Below are positions 19,597 through 27,125 of a stretch of DNA of 64,000 nt, in pieces. The position numbers were made by a program, and so were the translations under genes. Source of the DNA: Conyzicola nivalis (lineage in GTDB: Bacteria; Actinomycetota; Actinomycetes; Actinomycetales; Microbacteriaceae); NCBI RefSeq assembly GCF_014639655.1, contig NZ_BMGB01000001.1:1442882-1506881 (forward strand). Direction: 5' to 3'. The notes under the pieces are model-generated. The model ran no database searches and had not been told where the DNA came from. It saw only the letters and a list, made by a program, of their open reading frames with translations. Position 1 is the first letter of the stretch. Every line of letters begins with the position of its first letter.

Positions 19597-20307
19597 TCAG
19601 TACCAACCCTTGGCCTGCGAGGTGCCCCACGCGCCACACGGGGTGGAGTAGCGGCCGGAGATGTAGCCGAGACCCCACGTGATCTGCGTGGCCGGGTTCG
19701 TCGCCCAGTCGGCACCCACCGACGCCATCTTCGAGCCGGGGAGTGCCTGCGGGATGCCGTGGGCGCCGCTGCTCGCGTTGTGAGCGTTGACGTTCCATCC
19801 GGACTCTTTGTTCCAGAGCGAGACGAGGCAGTCGAACTCCGACTGACCCCACCCGCGCGCGATGACCATGTCGTACGCGATCGCCTTGGCGGACCCGGGG
19901 TCGGGGACACCGGCGGCGGGAGCGCCACCGCCGCCACTGCTCTTCTTTGCGGCGACCACGACGGGCGGCGGCACGACGATCTTGGTGATGGTGAAGGCAT
20001 CGCGTGCCGCGTGGGCGCGAACGCCCTGCGCTGCCGCGACGGTCTGCGGTTCGACCTTCTCGCCGGGAGCGTTGGTGACCACGTTCTGTTCGTCGGCGGT
20101 GATCGCGAATGCGGCCGTCGGGTCGATGATCGTGACGAGGACGAAGCACATGCTCGCGAAGAAGGCGAGGAACGGAAGGCCCCGGCGCGACCTCGTCTGT
20201 GCGGGGCGGATCCGGGGTGCACTGGCGGCCCCACTGGCGCCGACCGGCTGCACGGAGGAAGAGAACTCTCTACGTTGTAATTCCACGGTTATTCCACCGT
20301 AGCCCAT
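19597..20307 (-). CDS. Exported lytic-transglycosylase-like protein
   Basis: A 236-residue exported protein. After a basic, Arg-rich head comes one hydrophobic segment (FLAFFASMCFVLVTIIDPTAAFA, about residues 47-69). A linker with Gly/Pro-rich stretches follows, then a lysozyme-fold C-terminal domain (about 140-236) containing WNKESGWNVNAHNASSGAHG, where Glu is the likely catalytic acid, and a late WGLGYISGRYSTPCGAW. This is the actinobacterial SLT-like domain type. The ATG at 20307 is the first start in frame. GTG at 20286, nine bases after TACGGT, is an alternative. It lies directly downstream of the DivIVA-repeat gene, so peptidoglycan remodelling and polarity genes are adjacent. Confidence 0.82.
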   Translation of the reverse strand: MGYGGITVELQRREFSSSVQPVGASGAASAPRIRPAQTRSRRGLPFLAFFASMCFVLVTIIDPTAAFAITADEQNVVTNAPGEKVEPQTVAAAQGVRAHAARDAFTITKIVVPPPVVVAAKKSSGGGGAPAAGVPDPGSAKAIAYDMVIARGWGQSEFDCLVSLWNKESGWNVNAHNASSGAHGIPQALPGSKMASVGADWATNPATQITWGLGYISGRYSTPCGAWGTSQAKGWY

Positions 20308-20332
20308 GAGGGGGGTGGTACGTCGAATCGGC

Positions 20333-20887
20333 TCAGCGCACTGCCAGCATCACGTCGATGACATTGTCGAGCAAAAGGTCGACCTGGGACTCGTTGTAGC
20401 CCCGCCTGGTTGCGGTGAATGCCACGAGACGTACGTCGTCGATGCTCATCGGCTTGCCGTGCTGGAAGTAGTCGACGAGCCGGTCGGCGAAGGCGTCGAC
20501 CTGCTTCACGTCGTAGGCACGGGTGAGGACGCTGACGCGGGAGAACCGGTGGCCCACCGGGCGGGCGAGCCGGTCGAGGATCTCCTGAGCGGTTCCACGC
20601 GCCCGCCCGTACCACTCGGCGTCGCCGCCGGGAGGGGCGAACGCGCGGTCACGCTCGCGGCTGGCGAAGGCGTCTTCGAGCCGCTCGAGGGCCGCATCGA
20701 CGTGGGTCGTGGAGTAGCCGCCCTTCTGCATGGCGAAGGCCGTCGTGCGAATGCTCTGGGCGGTCACGACCGACGGGCCGAGCAGTTCGCTCGAGTAGGC
20801 ACGGCGGGCGTCCTCGAGGAAGTCCTCGACCTGGTCGACGTTGTACCCGCGCCGCGACTTGCGGGTTCGGGGAAAAGTGGTGCTCAC
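20333..20887 (-). CDS. DivIVA-domain repeat protein
   Basis: A 184-residue protein made of repeated DivIVA-type motifs: RRGYNVDQVEDFLEDA (about residue 12), KGGYSTTHVDAALERL (about 55), TRAYDVKQVDAFADRL (about 122) and RRGYNESQVDLLLDNV (about 160). Each has the pattern R-G/A-Y-x-x-x-x-V-D/E-x-x-L/F. This is the known actinobacterial DivIVA repeat family, distinct from full-length DivIVA/Wag31 because no long coiled coil follows. The function is not established. GTG at 20887 is selected because upstream in-frame sequence belongs to cdsA. It follows cdsA by 14 bases and precedes the transglycosylase-like gene by 25. Confidence 0.8.
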   Translation of the reverse strand: MSTTFPRTRKSRRGYNVDQVEDFLEDARRAYSSELLGPSVVTAQSIRTTAFAMQKGGYSTTHVDAALERLEDAFASRERDRAFAPPGGDAEWYGRARGTAQEILDRLARPVGHRFSRVSVLTRAYDVKQVDAFADRLVDYFQHGKPMSIDDVRLVAFTATRRGYNESQVDLLLDNVIDVMLAVR

Positions 20888-20901
20888 GTGATAATCCTGC
20901 C

Positions 20902-21867
20902 CTAAACGAAGATGAGGTACAGCGCGTACGCCGCGACGGCCGACGGCAGGATCGAGTCCAGCCGGTCGAGGAATCCGCCGTGTCCCGGCAACCAGGTGCT
21001 GATGTCCTTGATGCCGAGGTCGCGCTTGATGAGCGATTCGGCGAGGTCGCCCATGGTGGCGGTGAAGACGATGACGGTTCCCATGATGAGGCCCACCCAC
21101 CACGGCTGCTGCAGCATAAAGACGGCGAGCAGCACACCCGCGGCGAGGGCGGCGAGCGCGGAACCGGCGAACCCCTCCCACGTCTTCTTCGGGCTGATCA
21201 GCGGCGCCATGAGGTGCTTGCCGAAATTGACGCCCGACGCGTAGGCGCCGACGTCGACCGCGACGACGATGATGAGCGAGGCCAGCGTCCACCATTGGCC
21301 GCCGGGCTGTGCCGTGAGCAGGATGGTGAACGCGCCGAGGAACACGACGTAGCTCTGCACGAAGGCGCCCGCGGCGATGTCCTTCCAGAACTCGACGCTC
21401 GAGACCCGCAGTTTCGGCACGATCATCTCGCCGACGCGCCAGAGCGAGACGAAGACGATGCCGCCGACGGTGACGAGCCAGTGCCCCGTTGCGAGGCCGT
21501 AGAACGATGCGGGCACGATCGCGAGCGACGCTATGACGGTAGGGACGCGCGGCACGTCGCGACCGGCGAAGCGCAGGGCGCTCGCCAGCTCGAACGAGGT
21601 GAAGACGAGCAGAATGGCGCCGAACACCATGAACAACTCTTTGACGAAGACGAGACTGACGATGAGCGAACCGCCGAGGGCAAGACCGATCAGGATCGCC
21701 GAGAACAGGTTGCGGCCGCTCTTGGCGTTGATCCTGTCGTTCGTCGCTCGGACCTGCGCCTCGATGTCCGCGACCGTCGCCTCGAAGTCCGCTCGCGACG
21801 GCGGATGCTTCTTGGCCTTGGTCTCAGATCTGGGGCGGTCTTTGTTCCCGCCGGCGGCATCCGACAT
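20902..21867 (-). CDS. cdsA: Phosphatidate cytidylyltransferase
   Basis: A 321-residue integral membrane enzyme that makes CDP-diacylglycerol from phosphatidate and CTP. There is a charged cytoplasmic head of about 50 residues, then eight or so membrane segments. The C-terminal CdsA signature is readable around GDLAESLIKRDLGIKDIS...PGHGGFLDRLDS. Its position directly after frr, with the start codon abutting the frr stop, is the classical frr-cdsA arrangement and supports the call. Confidence 0.95.
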   Translation of the reverse strand: MSDAAGGNKDRPRSETKAKKHPPSRADFEATVADIEAQVRATNDRINAKSGRNLFSAILIGLALGGSLIVSLVFVKELFMVFGAILLVFTSFELASALRFAGRDVPRVPTVIASLAIVPASFYGLATGHWLVTVGGIVFVSLWRVGEMIVPKLRVSSVEFWKDIAAGAFVQSYVVFLGAFTILLTAQPGGQWWTLASLIIVVAVDVGAYASGVNFGKHLMAPLISPKKTWEGFAGSALAALAAGVLLAVFMLQQPWWVGLIMGTVIVFTATMGDLAESLIKRDLGIKDISTWLPGHGGFLDRLDSILPSAVAAYALYLIFV

Positions 21868-22419
21868 CTATACCTCGAGCAGCTCGGCTTCTTTGCGCTT
21901 GAGAGCGTCGTCGATGGCGTCCACGTGGTGCTTCGTGGTCGCTTCGAGGTCCTTCTCAGCGCGGGCGATTTCGTCTTCGCCGACCTCTTTGAGCGCGTCG
22001 AGGTCGTCCTTCGCCTTGCGGCGGATGTTGCGCACGGCGACCTTGGCCTGCTCGGCCTTGTCGCGCACGATCTTGACGAACTCCTTGCGGCGGTCCTGGG
22101 TGAGCTCGGGCAGCGTCACGCGCACGATCTCGCCATCGTTGCCGACATTGGCACCGAGGTTCGGGGCGGCGACGATGGCCTTCTCGATCTCTTTGAGCGC
22201 CGACTTGTCGAAGGGCGTCACGATGAGCGTGCGCGCCTCGGGGTTGTTCAGCGAGGCGAGCTGCCCGAGCGGCGTGGGGCTGCCGTAGTAGTCGACCAGG
22301 ATTTTCTGGAACATGAGGGGGTTCGCGCGTCCGGTTCGGACGGTTGCGAAGTCTTCCTTGGCTACTTCGAGGGCCTTGGCCATCTTGTCTTTGGTGTCGG
22401 CCAGTACGTCGCTAATCAC
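21868..22419 (-). CDS. frr: Ribosome recycling factor
   Basis: A 183-residue RRF that splits post-termination ribosomes together with EF-G. Typical elements are [15 protein letters not shown] (about residue 27), [14 protein letters not shown] and the long C-terminal helix ([20 protein letters not shown]). GTG at 22419 is preceded by AAAGGAG with five bases of spacing. A 118-base gap with a strong hairpin separates it from pyrH, so partial transcript separation is likely. Confidence 0.97.
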   Translation of the reverse strand: MISDVLADTKDKMAKALEVAKEDFATVRTGRANPLMFQKILVDYYGSPTPLGQLASLNNPEARTLIVTPFDKSALKEIEKAIVAAPNLGANVGNDGEIVRVTLPELTQDRRKEFVKIVRDKAEQAKVAVRNIRRKAKDDLDALKEVGEDEIARAEKDLEATTKHHVDAIDDALKRKEAELLEV

Positions 22420-22503
22420 GGGAGCTCCTTTGTGTCTAGTGGAGTTTACCGGCTAAGCAACCGTGAAGAACCCGACACCGGTGCCGCGCCGTGTCGCGGG
22501 GGT

Positions 22504-22529
22504 CGGCGGCCGCACGATTGCGGCCGCCG
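22504..22529 (-). terminator. 11-bp GC hairpin between pyrH and frr
   Basis: CGGCGGCCGCA (22504-22514), a four-base loop and its exact complement (22519-22529), eight bases after the pyrH stop on the minus strand. No T-tract follows, so it may attenuate or define an mRNA 3' end rather than terminate fully. Confidence 0.45.
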
Positions 22530-22537
22530 GAGCCACG

Positions 22538-23251
22538 CTATTTGGAGACGAGCGTTCCGATGCGGTCGCCGCGGATCGCCTTGGTGAGGTTGCCGGCCGG
22601 AGCCATGCCGAACACGACCATGGGCATCGCGTTGTCCATACACAGGCTGAACGCGGTGGAGTCGACGACCTTGAGGCCCTGCACGAGCGCCTCCTGGTAG
22701 GTGATCTCGTCGATCTTCGTCGCAGTGGCGTCGGTGCGCGGGTCGCCCGTGTAGACGCCGTCGACGCCGTTCTTTGCGACGAGGACCACGTCGGCGCCGA
22801 TCTCGAGCGCGCGCTGTGCCGAGACGGTGTCGGTGGAGAAGTAGGGAAGTCCGGCGCCCGCACCGAAGATGACGACGCGGCCCTTCTCGAGGTGGCGCTC
22901 GGCGCGACGCGGGATGTACGGCTCGGCGACCTGCGTCATCGAGATGGCGGACTGCACGCGTGTCGCGGCCCCGGCCTGCTCGAGGAAGTCCTGCAGTGCG
23001 AGCGCGTTCATAACGGTTCCCAGCATGCCCATGTAGTCGGCGCGGCCGCGGTCCATGCCGCGCTGGCTGAGCTCGGCGCCGCGGAAGAAGTTGCCACCGC
23101 CGACGACGATCGCGATCTCCACGTCGGCGGATGCCTCGGCGATCTCCTTGGCGAGAGAGGAAACGACATCGGGGTTGACGCCCAGCTGGCCGCCTCCGAA
23201 AGCTTCACCCGACAGTTTGAGAAGTACCCGTCTTTTGCGCTCGGTGGTCAA
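22538..23251 (-). CDS. pyrH: UMP kinase
   Basis: A 237-residue bacterial UMP kinase of the amino-acid kinase fold, phosphorylating UMP to UDP. Visible motifs are [13 protein letters not shown] (about residue 9), [11 protein letters not shown] and [21 protein letters not shown]. The start is a TTG at 23251. The family begins with [10 protein letters not shown] and AAGGAG lies five bases before this codon. The next upstream ATG (23341) would add 30 residues translated from the terminator region. It lies between tsf and frr as in many bacteria. Confidence 0.95.
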   Translation of the reverse strand: MTTERKRRVLLKLSGEAFGGGQLGVNPDVVSSLAKEIAEASADVEIAIVVGGGNFFRGAELSQRGMDRGRADYMGMLGTVMNALALQDFLEQAGAATRVQSAISMTQVAEPYIPRRAERHLEKGRVVIFGAGAGLPYFSTDTVSAQRALEIGADVVLVAKNGVDGVYTGDPRTDATATKIDEITYQEALVQGLKVVDSTAFSLCMDNAMPMVVFGMAPAGNLTKAIRGDRIGTLVSK

Positions 23252-23256
23252 TGCAG

Positions 23257-23262
23257 CTCCTT
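23257..23262 (-). promoter_or_regulatory. Shine-Dalgarno sequence that decides the pyrH TTG start
   Basis: Minus-strand AAGGAG with five bases of spacing before the TTG at 23251. No comparable site precedes the alternative ATG at 23341. Confidence 0.7.
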
Positions 23263-23294
23263 GGGTCGGTTTTTCTACAGAATATGGGTTTGGG

Positions 23295-23335
23295 CAAAAA
23301 AATGGGGTTCGAGACTGTTCGTCCCGAACCCCATT
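23295..23335 (-). terminator. Intrinsic terminator after tsf
   Basis: On the minus strand an 11-bp perfect stem (AATGGGGTTCG/CGAACCCCATT, 23325-23335 with 23301-23311) is followed by a run of T (23295-23302). It ends the rpsB-tsf transcript before pyrH. Confidence 0.85.
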
Positions 23336-23347
23336 CCGCACTGAATG

Positions 23348-24175
23348 TTAGGCGCCGACCTTGAAGCGAGCGAAACCGCTCACGGTGAGTCCGGCATCCG
23401 ACAGGACCTTGCCGACGGACAGCTTGTTGTCCTTGGCGTAGTCCTGATCGAGCAGGGAGACCTGCTTGAAGAACGCGGAGACGCGTCCCTCGATGATCTT
23501 CGGAAGGGCCGCCTCGGGCTTGCCCTCGCCGCGGCTGATCTCCTCGACGATGCGACGCTCGTTCTCGACCGTCTCGGCCGGAACGTCTTCGCGCGTGAGG
23601 TACTGCGGGTCGGCGAACGAGATGTGCTGGGCAACGCTGCGCGCCGTCTCAGCGTCGTCTCCCGAGTACCCGACGACAACGCCGACCTGCGGGGGCAGGT
23701 CCTTGTTGGTGCGGTGCAGGTACACGGCGAACTTCTCACCGGTGACGACCGCGACGCGGCGCAGCTCGATCTTCTCGCCGAGGATTGCGGCTTCGCCGCC
23801 GATCAGGTCGGCAACCGTTCCGCCCTCGGCGGGGGCCGCGAGGGCCGCCTCGAGGTCGGTGGCGCCCGACGCCGCTACGGCGTCGATGACCTTGTCGCCG
23901 AGCGAGACGAACTTGTCGCTCTTTGCAACGAAGTCGGTCTCGCAGGCGAGCTCGATGATGGTCGTGGAACCAGCACCTTCCTTCGCGGCGACGAGGCCCT
24001 CGCTGGTGGAGCGGTCCGAGCGCTTTGCGTTGCTCTTGGCACCCTTGAGACGCAGGAGCTCGGTGGCCTTTTCGAGGTCACCGCCCGCCTCTACGAGGGC
24101 GTTCTTGCTGTCGACCATGCCGGTGCCGAGGCGCTCGCGCAGGGTCTTGAGGTCTGCGAGGCTGAAATCTGCCAT
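23348..24175 (-). CDS. tsf: Elongation factor Ts
   Basis: A 275-residue EF-Ts, the guanine-nucleotide exchange factor of EF-Tu. The N-terminal UBA-like domain (LADLKTLRERLGTGMVDSKN) is followed by the signature ELACETDFVAKSDKF (about residue 76), with the TDF motif that contacts EF-Tu. Full length for Actinobacteria. It is 30 bases downstream of rpsB and is followed by a clear intrinsic terminator. Confidence 0.98.
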   Translation of the reverse strand: MADFSLADLKTLRERLGTGMVDSKNALVEAGGDLEKATELLRLKGAKSNAKRSDRSTSEGLVAAKEGAGSTTIIELACETDFVAKSDKFVSLGDKVIDAVAASGATDLEAALAAPAEGGTVADLIGGEAAILGEKIELRRVAVVTGEKFAVYLHRTNKDLPPQVGVVVGYSGDDAETARSVAQHISFADPQYLTREDVPAETVENERRIVEEISRGEGKPEAALPKIIEGRVSAFFKQVSLLDQDYAKDNKLSVGKVLSDAGLTVSGFARFKVGA

Positions 24176-24205
24176 CGTTTTTCCTATTCCTTTAGTGTGC
24201 GGAAA

Positions 24206-25222
24206 CTACTTGGAGGACTTCTTCGGAGCGGCGGGCTTCTTCTCGGCGGGAGTTGCCTCTGCCTCGATCTTGGCCTCGGTCTCCTCGTCGGACTCTACGA
24301 CATGCTCGGGAACGATGGTGGCGTCCGCGGCCGCTTCGTGCTCGGCAGCGACTGCGTCTGCGTCGTTCTCCTCGACGGGAACCTCGGCCGCAACGACCTC
24401 GGCGACAGCCTCTCCGCCCTTGGCGTCAACGGCTTCGACCTTCTCGGCCTCCGTGGCGGGGGTCTCCGACGCCTGGAGAAGCTCGGCTTCCCACGCGGCG
24501 AGGGGCTCGACGGCTTCGCCGTCTTCGGGCTTCTGGTGACGCTGGACGAGGCCCTCGGCCGCTGCGTCCGCGATGATGCGGGTCAGCAGTGCGACGGAGC
24601 GGATCGCGTCGTCGTTACCGGGGATCGGGTACTGGACCTCGTCGGGGTCGCAGTTGGTGTCGAGGATCGCGATGACCGGGATACCGAGCTTGTGCGCCTC
24701 GTCGATCGCGAGGTGCTCCTTCTTGGTGTCGACGATCCAGATCGCGGAAGGCGTCTTGGTCAGGTTGCGGATACCACCGAGGCTCTTCTGGAGCTTGATG
24801 AGCTCGCGCTTCTGGATGAGCAGCTCTTTCTTGGTGTAGCCGCGCGTCGTGTCGTCGAAGTCGACCTCTTCGAGCTCCTTCATGCGCGCGAGGCGCTTGG
24901 AGACCGTCTGGAAGTTCGTGAGGAGTCCACCGAGCCAACGCTGGTTGACGTACGGCTGGCCGACGCGAAGAGCCTGCTCGGCGATGGAGCCCTGAGCCTG
25001 CTTCTTGGTTCCGACGAAGAGGATGGTTCCGCCGTGGGCGACGGTGTCCTTGACGTAGTCGTAGGTCTTGTCGATGAAGGCAAGCGACTGCTGCAGGTCG
25101 ATGATGTGGCTGCCCGAACGCTCGGTCAGGATGAATCGCTTCATCTTCGGGTTCCAGCGACGCGTCTGGTGTCCGAAGTGGACGCCGCTGTCGAGCAGCT
25201 GGCGGATTGTTACAACGGCCAT
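24206..25222 (-). CDS. rpsB: 30S ribosomal protein S2 with long acidic C-terminal tail
   Basis: A 338-residue S2. The conserved body ([20 protein letters not shown]... to about residue 230) is followed by roughly 100 extra residues rich in Ala, Glu, Asp and Val, ending in a Lys/Pro/Ala tail ([12 protein letters not shown]). Many bacterial S2 proteins are 240-260 residues long; tails of this kind recur in Actinobacteria. The ATG at 25222 has AAAGGAG seven bases upstream. The in-frame extension before it is untranslated leader that can fold into a large hairpin. Confidence 0.97.
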   Translation of the reverse strand: MAVVTIRQLLDSGVHFGHQTRRWNPKMKRFILTERSGSHIIDLQQSLAFIDKTYDYVKDTVAHGGTILFVGTKKQAQGSIAEQALRVGQPYVNQRWLGGLLTNFQTVSKRLARMKELEEVDFDDTTRGYTKKELLIQKRELIKLQKSLGGIRNLTKTPSAIWIVDTKKEHLAIDEAHKLGIPVIAILDTNCDPDEVQYPIPGNDDAIRSVALLTRIIADAAAEGLVQRHQKPEDGEAVEPLAAWEAELLQASETPATEAEKVEAVDAKGGEAVAEVVAAEVPVEENDADAVAAEHEAAADATIVPEHVVESDEETEAKIEAEATPAEKKPAAPKKSSK

Positions 25223-25264
25223 GGCCGTGCTCCTTTTCTGGCGCGCGCCTATGACGGCATTTCG

Positions 25265-25310
25265 CACCAACTCAGTTGTTTTCGCGACCGGTCGGCCGCG
25301 AACCTGGTGC
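25265..25310 (-). promoter_or_regulatory. Structured 5' leader of rpsB
   Basis: Outer arms GCACCA (25265-25270) and TGGTGC (25305-25310) enclose a second stem TTCGCG-A-CC (25281-25289) with GG-C-CGCGAA (25294-25302). Transcribed toward rpsB this would place a long two-part hairpin about 45 bases before the ATG, suitable for S2 autoregulation. No match to a named RNA family is claimed. Confidence 0.4.
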
Positions 25311-25381
25311 CCGGCACGCATCCGGCACAGCGTGATGCAGAATTGACTGCACTTCGGCGGTGACTGAGTGGATGGCGTTGC

Positions 25382-25397
25382 GCGACTGTACAGTCGC
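25382..25397. promoter_or_regulatory. Perfect 16-bp palindrome, candidate operator
   Basis: GCGACTGTACAGTCGC reads identically on both strands and lies between the divergent rpsB and M23 genes. The regulator is unknown. Confidence 0.4.
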
Positions 25398-25545
25398 TAC
25401 GGGCACGCGTAGTCGCCGTGCTTCCGCACAGCGCTCCGAGAACTATATCACCGCTCCGGTCCCCCACAGGTCGCGGGTTGGCCCGGTTTTCGGCAGAGTG
25501 CACGCGGCCGGTCGGGGAGGTCGCGCCGCGGGCGAAGCTGAGCGG

Positions 25546-26083
25546 ATGCGACGTGTCTGTTCTCTTGTGCTCCTCGCGCTGGTCGCGGGGTCGGTTCCCG
25601 CCGCCGCCCTCCCCCGGTGGCAGTGGCCCGTCGCCGCGCCCCACCCGATCGTCCGGCCGTACCTCGCACCGGCCGACCGGTACTCAGCCGGCCACCGCGG
25701 GATCGACATCGGCGCGTCCGGCGCTCACGTCGTCGCCCCGGCAGACGGCACCGTGCACTTCGCCGGAACCGTGGTCGACCGCGGCGTGCTGTCGATCGCC
25801 CACGGGGGCGGGCTGCTCTCGAGCTACGAACCGGTCGTCACGACACTGAAAGCGGGCGACGCCGTGCGGCGCGGCGACGCGATCGCCACGCTGCAGCCCG
25901 GACACTGCTCGATACCATGCCTGCACTTCGGCGTCCGGCTCGACGGTGAGTACGTGTCCCCGCTGCTCTACCTCGCGGAGGTGCCGCGCTCGGTGCTGCT
26001 GCCGACCCGGCGCATCGCGGCGGGCGGCGCCGCTGTGTCGGGCCCGGTTCCCGTGTCAGGCCCGGGGGTGGGCCATCGCGTAG
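25546..26083 (+). CDS. Exported M23 (LytM-type) peptidase, 3' end uncertain
   Basis: The first 170 residues are a clear LytM-domain protein: signal peptide ([17 protein letters not shown]), then [27 protein letters not shown] (zinc ligands His and Asp, about residue 50), [15 protein letters not shown] and [17 protein letters not shown], with the last zinc His and the C-L-H variant common in Actinobacteria. It should act on peptidoglycan. The reading frame does not stop after the domain but stays open to 27519, antisense to the recombinase and exporter genes. One base fewer before 26081 would bring TAG (26081-26083) into frame, giving about 178 residues, so a frameshift or sequence error near the G-run at 26062-26070 is likely. 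The listed end is that hypothetical stop. Confidence 0.65.
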
Positions 26084-27072
26084 CTCTCCTTGAGCCGCTC
26101 GGTCGACACGTGCGTGTAGATCTGGGTGGTGCCGAGGCTCGCGTGGCCGAGCATCTCCTGCACCGCCCGAAGATCCGCTCCCCCGTCGAGCAGGTGGGTC
26201 GCGGCGGTGTGGCGCAACGCGTGCGGGCCGGCGGGTCCGCCGCCCGGGACGCTTTCGAGCAACCCCGCCACGAGAGTGTAGACGGCGCGCGTTCCGATGC
26301 GGGCGCCGCGAGCGCCGAGGAACAGCGCCGCGCCCGATGCGCTCGTGCGCGCGGGGATGCCCGATGCGCCAGCACCCGCGGGGACGGATGCGCCGGTACC
26401 CGCGCCCTCGCTCGTGGCGCCGTGGGCGGCGCTGTGGGCGGTGTCCGCCGGTCCGAGCGCTCGGCCGGGCAGGCGCACCTCGAGCCAGGCGGCGATCGCG
26501 TTCTTGGCCGGCACCCCGAACGGGACCACCCGCTCCTTCGAACCCTTGCCCAGCACGCGGGCCGTCAGCCGACCGAGGTCGACGTCGCGCACGTCGAGGC
26601 CCGCGAGTTCACTCACCCGCAACGCGGACGCGTAGAGCAGTTCGACGATGGCGAGGTCACGGATCGCGAGGGTGTCGCCGGTCGAGGCGCGGGCGGCGAG
26701 GCCTTCGAGCAGGGCGTCCATCTGGGCGCGGGTGAGAACGCGCGGCAGGTGACGGTCGGACTTCGGGGCGCGCAGGCGGGCGGCGGCGTCCGTCGGTGTG
26801 TGTCCCGAGCGGGCGAGCCAGGAGGTGAGGGCGCGAGCGGTGGCCGAGCGGCGAGCGAGCGTCGACTTCGCGAGCCCCGCGGTCGAGCCCCGCCACAGCC
26901 AGCCGCGCAGCAGTTCGAGGTCGATCTCCGCAGACTCGGTGACTCCCGCCTCCTCCGCGAATCGCAGCAGGTCGGTGAGGTCGGAGCGGTACGAACGCAC
27001 CGTGTGCTCGCTGAAACCGCGCTCCGCACTCAGGTAGAGCGTGAAGTCGGCGAGCAGCCGGTCGAGTTGCAT
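26056..27072 (-). CDS. xerC: Tyrosine recombinase XerC-like, with Ala/Gly/Pro-rich insertion
   Basis: A 338-residue phage-integrase-family recombinase. The N-terminal SAM-like DNA-binding domain (about residues 5-90) is followed by the catalytic domain with all active-site residues: Arg in SALRVSEL (R152), Lys in [11 protein letters not shown], His-x-x-Arg in [15 protein letters not shown], and His and Tyr in [14 protein letters not shown]. Single-copy core-genome setting and length favour chromosome-dimer resolution (XerC) over an integrase. About 45 residues of low-complexity sequence ([12 protein letters not shown]...) are inserted between the Lys motif and the His-x-x-Arg motif, explaining why it exceeds the usual 300. 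The ATG at 27072 follows CACGAT by six bases. Confidence 0.88.
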   Translation of the reverse strand: MQLDRLLADFTLYLSAERGFSEHTVRSYRSDLTDLLRFAEEAGVTESAEIDLELLRGWLWRGSTAGLAKSTLARRSATARALTSWLARSGHTPTDAAARLRAPKSDRHLPRVLTRAQMDALLEGLAARASTGDTLAIRDLAIVELLYASALRVSELAGLDVRDVDLGRLTARVLGKGSKERVVPFGVPAKNAIAAWLEVRLPGRALGPADTAHSAAHGATSEGAGTGASVPAGAGASGIPARTSASGAALFLGARGARIGTRAVYTLVAGLLESVPGGGPAGPHALRHTAATHLLDGGADLRAVQEMLGHASLGTTQIYTHVSTERLKESYAMAHPRA

Positions 27073-27125
27073 GTACTCATCGTGCCCTCCGCCGCGACCG
27101 GGCGTCTCCCGGCTCGCCGAGACGG

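Larger units (their letters stand above)
25223..25545. other. Divergent region between rpsB and the M23 peptidase gene
   Basis: 323 bases without a convincing gene. It holds the structured rpsB leader (25265-25310), a 16-bp perfect palindrome (25382-25397) and presumably the rpsB promoter near 25330-25360. On the minus strand AATTCT in that stretch could be a -10 element. Confidence 0.5.

Noticed and set aside
26056-27072. Tyrosine recombinase considered as evidence for a prophage or integrative element
   Set aside because: The flanks are core genes, no attachment-site repeats or phage genes are seen, and the sequence is XerC-like.
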